Assembly (NCBI GenBank): GCA_903813345.2
Contig: CAIIXF020000323.1
Span: 1-23,000 of the forward strand
Source: Owenia fusiformis
Lineage: Eukaryota > Annelida > Polychaeta > Sabellida > Oweniidae
Length of the DNA: 23,000 nucleotides
Reading direction: 5' to 3'
Shown: positions 17,444-23,000 of the stretch, one piece after another
How the letters are laid out: each line of letters starts with the position of its first letter
Numbering within the stretch: the stretch's first letter is position 1
Made by a program: the position numbers and the translations under genes
The notes under the pieces: generated by a model
What the model was told of the DNA's origin: nothing
What the model saw: the letters and a program-made list of their open reading frames with translations, nothing else
Database searches by the model: none

Positions 17444-20443
17444 TCATGTTGAGTAAAGAAATTTATCACGCTCAACAAACCTTTTCATCATGTGTAGCTC
17501 TCTACACCTCACAGGGGTAGTTCTATCAATGCAAATGAAATCATTCAGCACTGAGTCAGATTGTAAGTCAGATGTGAGCTCCTTTGGTAGCTCAACTAAT
17601 GTGGAATTGTTGATTTGTGTTTTCACAATATACTTGGTTTTGCTATTTCTAAGCATAAGGAGTGATTTTATTTCTGGAAACTGTGTGGCCATGGACAGAA
17701 TAATGAGCAGATATTGATTGTCAGATTTTGTTTTTGGTAATGGACCAACACAGTTAATAAGAACCTTACTAAATGGTTCATCAAATGCAGGTATAGGGTG
17801 TAAAGGAGCAGTTGGAATTTTCTGGTTAGGTTTCCCTACCATTTGACATGTATGACAAGACCTACAATACTCTTGGACATCTTGTTTTAATTTGGGCCAA
17901 TAGAAATGGTTGAGTATTTTATGGTATGTTTTAGTTACTCCTAAATGACCTGCCATAGGCGAATCATGAGCTAGACTCAAGATTTCCTTATGATATGATT
18001 TTGGGACAATAATTTGATGCACAATTGCCCAATTGTCTTCAGGGGAAGCTTCAGGAGGTCTCCACTTTCGCATTAATATGCCATCCTTTTTGTAGAAACA
18101 AACAGGGACCTTATCAGCTTCATCAATAGTAAGACATCTTTTATGAAGATCAATGAGTGATGGATCATGCTCTTGTTCATAAATTAACATGTGTTTAGAA
18201 TGAGGATCATTTTTCAAAGAATCACTATCAGAAATAGAGGATGAAACCTCAGAACTAGAAGAGGATGAAACCTCAGAACAAGGAGGGGATAAAACCTCAT
18301 GAACACTAGCAGAAGAAGATGAAACTTCATCAGGACTAGCAAGAGCGGGCGAAACCGCATTAAAATAGTGATCCTGCTCAGAAGGTGAATCACCTCTGGC
18401 AATAGGCTTTTTCAATGAAGAATTTGCCTCAATAGATGACTGCTTGGCTTGAACAGAAGGCTGTTTCAATGAAGAATGTGCCTTTAAAATAGGATAAGGA
18501 TCATCTTTAACAAGTGGTGAGTGACATTCATCATCAAACAAGGAGCTTAAAAACCCACTATCAAAGTCATCTCCCACAGACGAATCCCCGCTATTAGCTA
18601 ACTTTTTAGCCATAGCCCTAGTAACAGCACAAGCAGGATATATATCAGAGTCCTCTTGGACAGAATCCTCAATAGAACAAGGCTGATCAGAAACAATGGG
18701 GTCTAATGATACCTTACCCCCAGCTAAATCATTGCCTAAAAGCAATGCGACTCCTTCAACAGGAAGTTGTGGCCTAACACCAACAATAACTGGCCCTTTG
18801 ACTAACTCAGACGTGATATGAATACGATGGAGGGGAACTTTAGTAAATCCTAATTCAATGCCTTGCATCAAAATATGGGTACCTGTGAATGACTCCTCAG
18901 ATAAAGGAAGGACGCCTTCTAACAACAAAGTCTGAGATGCACCCGTGTCTCTAAGAATCTTAATTGGCTTTGAATTGGTACCATCACTTGACAGTGACAC
19001 AGATCCTTCGGACATGAAAGGCTTATAATCCTCCATAATATCACCATGAGTAGATTTCTCAGTATGAGTATATGAATCCCAAACAATGGGCTTTCTTGAA
19101 ATGGGAACTGTAGCACAACCATTTGAATGAGCAGAACCAGACATCTCTCTTCTATTCTTAATCCTATAGCATTCAGAAATAAGATGACCAGGCTTTTTAC
19201 AATAGTTACAGGTGACATTTGATGTTGGACCTGACGATTTTGATTGATCTGATTTTGAGCTAGAACTCTGTGATGAATTAGACTGGTCTTTTGCTTTGTT
19301 TGATGTATTTGATGATGAGGACTGGTTTGATTTTGTATCATATGAAGGTTTGTTACCTTGATAACCTCTAAAGTTAGGATTGCCCTTGATAAAACTACCC
19401 TTATGAGTAAGAGCATAATCATCAGACAGGGTGGCAGCTTGGCTTAAAGTTTCTACCTTGTGTTCATCTAAGTAAGTTCTAATGTGATACTGAACACAGT
19501 TTTTAAATTGTTCTATTAGCATAAGCTCTCTGAGCTTTTTAAACTCTTCAGATACATCTTTAGAGACAAGCCACCTGTCAAAAAGCTGCTCTTGCTCTCT
19601 AGCAAACTCAACATGGGTTTGGTCACTCTGTTTGTGGGCATTTCTAAATTTTTGTCTGTAAGCTTCTGGCACTAGTTCATAAGCTTTAAGAATTGCATTT
19701 TTAATTAGGTCATAATCAGAGCATACTTCTCCTGAGAGAGAGGCAAATATTTCACTTGCTTTTCCAATGAATACACTCTGGAGCATAACTGGCCATGCAG
19801 ATTTAGGCCAGTCTAGGCTCTGAGCAACCTTTTCAAAATGTGTAAAGTATTTATCAACATTTTTCTCTTGAAATTTAGGTACAAATTTGAGAAATTTTGA
19901 AGCGTCAAACCTATTTTCAAAATGTTGATGCATAGTAGCATGTTCCTCAGATTTGGATTGAGCTTCTATCTCAAGACGTTTTAATTCAATTTCTCTCTGA
20001 ATTTCTTGTTCTCTCATTTGTCTTTCATTTTCTCTTTTTTCTCTTTCATTTTGCATTTCTAACTCTTTTTCTCTCAATTCTCTAATTTCTCTTTCTTTTT
20101 GAATTTCTAACTCTTTCACTCTCAATTCTTTTTCATTTTGCAACTCTTTTTCTCTCAATTCCCTAATTTCTCTTTCTTTTTGAATTTCTAACTCTTTCTC
20201 TCTCAATTCAAGTTCTTTAAGCCTAGTAGGATCAGTATGCTCGACATGCTGGGCTGGCTCCTCAGGCAGAAGTGATTCTGCGACCAAATATTGAAGTACA
20301 AAGTTTTTAATTGTACCTTTATTGTATGAGCTTTTGACTGACAGGCCAACATGTTTCGCAATTGCCAGAAGTTCAGTTTTCTTTAAATCATCAAATTCCT
20401 CCAAAGAGGGCGCTTCTAAGAATGTCTCAACCTCAAAACTCAT
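17444..20443 (-). CDS. Gag-protease-partial integrase polyprotein
   Basis: This intact 999-residue frame serves as the structural protein of the retrotransposon: particle assembly, RNA binding and self-processing. In order it shows a SAP-like helix pair (about 15-58); a highly charged coiled coil (74-166) of near-repeated EKELEIQKEREIREL units; a capsid region whose 260-348 part has the SCAN pattern (YRQKFRN..EFAREQEQL..W..LMLIEQF); a Ser-rich linker; a CCHC knuckle (C412, C415, H420, C425); an aspartic protease with DTGAS at 499-503 and a LLLGND flap-side motif near 567; a Ser/Pro-rich linker (640-745); and an integrase zinc domain (H826, H833, C863, C866). The integrase core starts (VGPLP at 899) but the first catalytic Asp position is Asn897, and the frame leaves the family after about 942, ending in 57 unrecognised residues. 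No reverse transcriptase or RNase H is present. The start ATG lies 106 bases inside the 5' LTR edge, shortly after the primer site. Confidence 0.92.
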   Translation of the reverse strand: MSFEVETFLEAPSLEEFDDLKKTELLAIAKHVGLSVKSSYNKGTIKNFVLQYLVAESLLPEEPAQHVEHTDPTRLKELELREKELEIQKEREIRELREKELQNEKELRVKELEIQKEREIRELREKELEMQNEREKRENERQMREQEIQREIELKRLEIEAQSKSEEHATMHQHFENRFDASKFLKFVPKFQEKNVDKYFTHFEKVAQSLDWPKSAWPVMLQSVFIGKASEIFASLSGEVCSDYDLIKNAILKAYELVPEAYRQKFRNAHKQSDQTHVEFAREQEQLFDRWLVSKDVSEEFKKLRELMLIEQFKNCVQYHIRTYLDEHKVETLSQAATLSDDYALTHKGSFIKGNPNFRGYQGNKPSYDTKSNQSSSSNTSNKAKDQSNSSQSSSSKSDQSKSSGPTSNVTCNYCKKPGHLISECYRIKNRREMSGSAHSNGCATVPISRKPIVWDSYTHTEKSTHGDIMEDYKPFMSEGSVSLSSDGTNSKPIKILRDTGASQTLLLEGVLPLSEESFTGTHILMQGIELGFTKVPLHRIHITSELVKGPVIVGVRPQLPVEGVALLLGNDLAGGKVSLDPIVSDQPCSIEDSVQEDSDIYPACAVTRAMAKKLANSGDSSVGDDFDSGFLSSLFDDECHSPLVKDDPYPILKAHSSLKQPSVQAKQSSIEANSSLKKPIARGDSPSEQDHYFNAVSPALASPDEVSSSSASVHEVLSPPCSEVSSSSSSEVSSSISDSDSLKNDPHSKHMLIYEQEHDPSLIDLHKRCLTIDEADKVPVCFYKKDGILMRKWRPPEASPEDNWAIVHQIIVPKSYHKEILSLAHDSPMAGHLGVTKTYHKILNHFYWPKLKQDVQEYCRSCHTCQMVGKPNQKIPTAPLHPIPAFDEPFSKVLINCVGPLPKTKSDNQYLLIILSMATQFPEIKSLLMLRNSKTKYIVKTQINNSTLVELPKELTSDLQSDSVLNDFICIDRTTPVRCRELHMMKRFVERDKFLYST

Positions 20444-20525
20444 TTTCAGTTAATTGCTGTCTTCACAATATAAATTCACAATTTTCGAATTTTGAAATAT
20501 TTGAATTTTAGCTTGTTGTAGTTGA
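20444..20525 (-). other. 5' leader of the LTR element
   Basis: A short leader lies between the primer-binding site and the start codon of the polyprotein. It is AT-rich with no upstream ATG frame of note, and would contain any packaging signal. Confidence 0.55.
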
Positions 20526-20543
20526 ATCCCGGACGAGCCCCCA
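20526..20543 (-). promoter_or_regulatory. Primer-binding site for tRNA-Pro
   Basis: On the coding strand the 18 bases TGGGGGCTCGTCCGGGAT are complementary to the 3' end of tRNA-Pro including CCA, the same primer choice as in murine leukaemia-type retroviruses (established knowledge). Five bases separate it from the LTR edge. Confidence 0.92.
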
Positions 20544-20548
20544 ATTTC

Positions 20549-21432
20549 TGTTACGTTCGAAAATAACAGAAAGTAAAAACAGCAATTAAAATATGATAAC
20601 AATATATTTATATTTTGAAAACTAAATAATATAACAATAATATAAAGGAGGTTTAATACTTAAGTGATGTCCAATCAATGATACGGCTTATTCTTGATGT
20701 CGATAAATGTCATTGATGATCCTTGAGAATGTTCCAGATCACGAAATGATTCAATAATCGTTAATAGCTCTCCAATGTTTGTAATAATCCAATAATGTTT
20801 GTTGTAATCCTATAATGTTCGTATCCAATAATGTTTGATGATAATCCACAAATGTTTGATGATAATCCACAAATGTTTATGATAATCCACGAATGTATAT
20901 GATAATCCGTATATAGAGTGTGTTATAATATATGTCCATATAAAGTCCTCAGGTTGTATGTTTGTAGTGTTATAAATGTTCCCACAGTATGTGTCTGTTA
21001 TTTTCTGCTAAGAAGATGTCTTTTGATCAACTTTGAAATTCTGCTTTATTTAGTTCCTTTGAGATGTCCAGTTATGATGACTTAATTATCTGCTACTGAG
21101 TCCACTTTGCAGTTTTATTTATAGTGTGAAAGAATCATCTAGAAAGAATCTTCTGGAACTGAGACTACTTGTTGAGTTTTGATTGGACATCTCCAGTCAC
21201 ATGATTAAATCTTAATGAATGGTTATATTTTCTAGAACTCTCTGGATGGTCAAGGGTTAATGAATCATTCAGTTCAGTTTTGTTTACTAGATACAGTGTA
21301 TAATGTCATTGTGACCTTGACCTAAGATCTCTAATAAAGAATAGCTCAACATATACTGTAAGCATAGATTACAAATTAAACTATAGGTGAATATAGTAGA
21401 ATATAATATACATGTAGCTCACTACTGTAACA
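20549..21432 (-). repeat. 5' LTR (884 bp)
   Basis: This is the partner of 15890-16773, of the same length; I found no difference when reading them side by side. It begins TGTTACGTTCG and ends TGTAACA on the plus strand. As the 5' LTR of a minus-strand element it should hold the promoter. The degenerate ~22-bp repeat block is at about 20769-20909 and the TATAAATA-type box at about 21109-21125. Confidence 0.97.
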
Positions 21433-22095
21433 CTGTACATATCCTGTGTCAGGATTTATACAGGATTGGCACGTGTAGGAATCCAGTATGAATCCTGCAT
21501 CTGGATTCATACAAGATACGCTCGCAGTGTGCCAATCCTGTATGAATCCTGATGCCTGGATACATACAGGATTGGCACACAATGTACATATCCTGTACAT
21601 ATCCTGGGTCAGGATTTATACAGGATTGGCGCGTGTAGGAATCCAGTATGAATCCTGCATCTGGATTCATACAGGATACGCTCGCAGTGTGCCAATCCTG
21701 TATGAATCCTGATGCCTGGATACATACAGGATTGGCACAAAATGTACATATCCTGTACATATCTCGTGTCAGGATTTATACAGGATTTGCGAATGTAGGA
21801 ATCCAGTATAAATCCTGCTCCTGGATTCGAACAGGATACGCTCGCAGTGTGCCAATCCTGTATGAATCCTGACGCCTGGATACATACAGCATTGGCACAC
21901 ACTGTACATATCCTGTACGTATCCAGGCGTCAGGATTTATAGAGGATTGGAGCAGGTAGAAATCCAGTATGAATCCTGCCTCCTGGATTCATACAGGATA
22001 CGCTCGCAGTGTGCCAATCCTGTATGAATCCTGACGCCTGGATACATACAGGATTGGCACACTGTGTGCATATCCCGGATTACATATCCTGCACA
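21433..22095 (+). repeat. 160-bp palindromic satellite, four units
   Basis: CTGTACATATCC (or CTGTACGTATCC) starts a unit at 21433, 21593, 21753 and 21913, an exact 160-bp period. Within each unit one half-site, ATCCTGTATGAATCCTG, recurs about six times in alternating orientation, forming long stems such as TGTGCCAATCCTGTATGAATCC pairing with GGATACATACAGGATTGGCACA. The last unit decays at CATATCCCGGATTACATATCCTGC. Overlapping frames on both strands of 74-103 codons exist only because 160-bp copies keep stop-free frames; they are not genes. Confidence 0.92.
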
Positions 22096-22346
22096 TAATT
22101 TACAAAGTATTGATTGCTATTGTTACTAAAATTTATTACAAAATCCATGTTAATTTGATAAAAAAAAACAATATTTCAATTTTTTCAATCAAACAAATAA
22201 TCTACTTTCAAAAGTACCTGTACTAGTATCCAAAAGTGAATTTCATTAAAATAAGAATGAACATTTTGCCATTATTCACAATTATTTTTTCCCTGGACTA
22301 TTGTGATTTAATATTTGATGCTTAAGAAGCTATAGAAGACAAATAG
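22096..22346. other. AT-rich spacer, no feature seen
   Basis: No coding or repeat structure was recognised between the satellite and the mariner terminus. Confidence 0.5.
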
Positions 22347-22348
22347 TA

Positions 22349-23000
22349 CGAGGGGTGATCCAAAAGTCTTGGACGCCCTGCTCTATTTTTGTTGGTTTTT
22401 GATAAAAATTACTTTAAACTTTCCAATAATAAAGACCAACAACCTAACTACTTTGTGTATTAATTTCATGGAGAAATGATATATTTTGTATAGTTTTCTA
22501 GATAGTTTTTAATACAGAGACCCTGCCACCCGGAACGGTATTCGCACATGGCAACTTTCAGGCTTAAATGTTACCGCCATTTCACTTGTTTCGCAAGTCT
22601 TGACCACTATATTTCTTTGAATTTTGAATGTTAACCATCTTGGTTTACTTCCTTTGTTACTAAGCAACCAATTAATTGTGTTTTAATTATAATGTCACAT
22701 ATGACAATGGCCGCACATGTCAAATTCTAAGAAAATGCCATCAGACAAGCGCAACCCTCATTCTGGTATCATTTTTGCTGCAAGATGGCTGCTGAAATGC
22801 AGAACACGAAAGAAATCAAAGTGGAACAAAGAATACTACAAGATATTTTCACTATTATTGACCTTGAGCAGCTACCATATGCACGATACAGTCTATCTAT
22901 GGCTCCATGTAATTTTCTTCCTTTTCTTTAAGTTAAAAGGATGGTTGAAAGAAAATGTTTTTTTACTCATTGAATGAGGTTTAGAGTAGCATTCCACCAG
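22349..23000 (+). mobile_element. Mariner-like element relic, runs off the window
   Basis: It starts CGAGGGGTGATCCAAAAGTCTTGGACG next to a TA (22347-22348), a mariner-type terminus that is also found inverted at 7024. A leader of about 430 bp follows, then the transposase remnant at 22785. The distance from terminus to the transposase C-terminal motif is far shorter than in a full mariner, so the middle is deleted. The right end is outside the window. Confidence 0.78.
22785..22977 (+). pseudogene. Mariner transposase remnant: N-terminus joined to C-terminal part, frameshifted
   Basis: From the ATG at 22785 the frame reads MAAEMQNTKEIKVEQR, resembling a mariner N-terminus. After a few residues it passes straight into LEQLPYARYSLSMAPCNF, which matches the conserved LPxPxYSPDLAPCDF block that lies near the C-terminus of the DD34D catalytic domain. 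The frame closes at TAA 22929-22931, while the adjacent frame continues FFKLKGWLKENVF, the next mariner block. So a large internal deletion (most of the transposase, including earlier catalytic positions) and at least one small frameshift have inactivated it. In this family the last catalytic Asp is the one in the APCD block; here it reads Asn. Confidence 0.78.

Larger units (their letters stand above)
15890..21432 (-). mobile_element. Gmr1-like Ty3/gypsy LTR retrotransposon, non-autonomous
   Basis: The complete element is 5543 bp: LTR, tRNA-Pro primer site, one ORF for Gag, protease and the start of integrase, polypurine tract, LTR, with a CTGT duplication. Both LTRs read identical over 884 bp, which argues for a very recent insertion. 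Protease is followed directly by integrase, the order seen in the Gmr1-like group, in which reverse transcriptase lies after integrase. Here everything after the integrase start is gone, so mobility would need enzymes from a related element. The SCAN-like Gag supports the same group, since vertebrate SCAN domains derive from Gmr1-like Gag (established knowledge). Confidence 0.93.

Noticed and set aside
18919-19422. 167-codon frame on the minus strand inside the Gag region
   Set aside because: Out-of-frame shadow of the Ser-rich linker and knuckle of the polyprotein.
17444-20443. Internal deletion of reverse transcriptase between protease and integrase
   Set aside because: Protease-integrase adjacency is the normal order in Gmr1-like elements; the loss is better placed after the integrase start.
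21376-21902. Overlapping 74-103-codon frames on both strands
   Set aside because: Translations of the 160-bp satellite in different copies; the period is not a multiple of 3, so frames rotate between units.
21433-22095. CRISPR-like regular repeat array
   Set aside because: Units are 160-bp direct repeats without unique spacers, in a eukaryotic context.
22717-22784. Coding start at 22717 for an 86-codon protein
   Set aside because: Only its last part (FFKLKGWLKENVF) resembles mariner transposase; the N-terminal transposase-like sequence is in another frame from 22785.
1-23000. tRNA, rRNA or SINE genes
   Set aside because: I looked for A-box/B-box pairs and clover-leaf ends and found no convincing case; GGTTCTAACC at 14171 lies in a transposon end without an A-box partner.

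Overview
The window reads as AT-rich, repeat-dense nuclear DNA of an animal, most likely a marine invertebrate. A bivalve or other mollusc is my best guess, based on the class C receptor, the Gmr1-like LTR element, the 160-bp palindromic satellite and the GTCC-rich dispersed repeat, but the sequence does not prove it. There is one host gene; almost everything else I can explain is transposon or satellite.

Host gene (about 2.2-5.1 kb, + strand): a metabotropic-glutamate-receptor-type class C GPCR. It has a signal peptide, Venus-flytrap domain, cysteine-rich domain and seven membrane segments. There are two coding exons split by a 140-bp phase-0 intron inside TM4. One extra base at 2794 breaks the reading frame; apart from it the gene reads as a normal-length 877-residue receptor.

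Transposon mosaic (5.5-15.7 kb): several non-autonomous DNA elements can be bounded by inverted repeats and, for most, target duplications. They are a 182-bp palindromic MITE (5498-5679); a TTA-flanked MITE filled with GGGACT/GGGGCAA palindromes (5753-6272); a ~1.46-kb TIR element (7155-8615) carrying a 188-bp hAT-type MITE with a perfect 8-bp target duplication (8090-8277); an 858-bp fold-back element with ~406-bp arms (12422-13279, TTTAT duplication); an 892-bp TIR element (14132-15023, TTTTG duplication); and a 107-bp TA-flanked MITE (15569-15675). A ~330-bp tandem array (8690-11060) is split by an 810-bp insertion. A pair of ~185-bp inverted repeats at 6657 and 11598 brackets that whole middle block.

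LTR retrotransposon (15890-21432, - strand): two 884-bp LTRs that read as identical, a 4-bp target duplication (CTGT), a PBS matching tRNA-Pro 18/18, a polypurine tract, and one intact 999-codon ORF. The ORF holds Gag with a SCAN-like capsid part, a CCHC knuckle, an aspartic protease and the start of an integrase. The protease-then-integrase order points to the Gmr1-like branch of Ty3/gypsy. Reverse transcriptase, RNase H and the integrase catalytic core are absent, so this is a young non-autonomous element moved in trans. It landed inside a 160-bp satellite array (15772-15889 and 21433-22095).

Right edge (22349-23000): a mariner-like relic with one terminal repeat, the start of a transposase joined by internal deletion to its C-terminal part, and a frameshift. 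A related mariner end lies inverted at 6852-7024.
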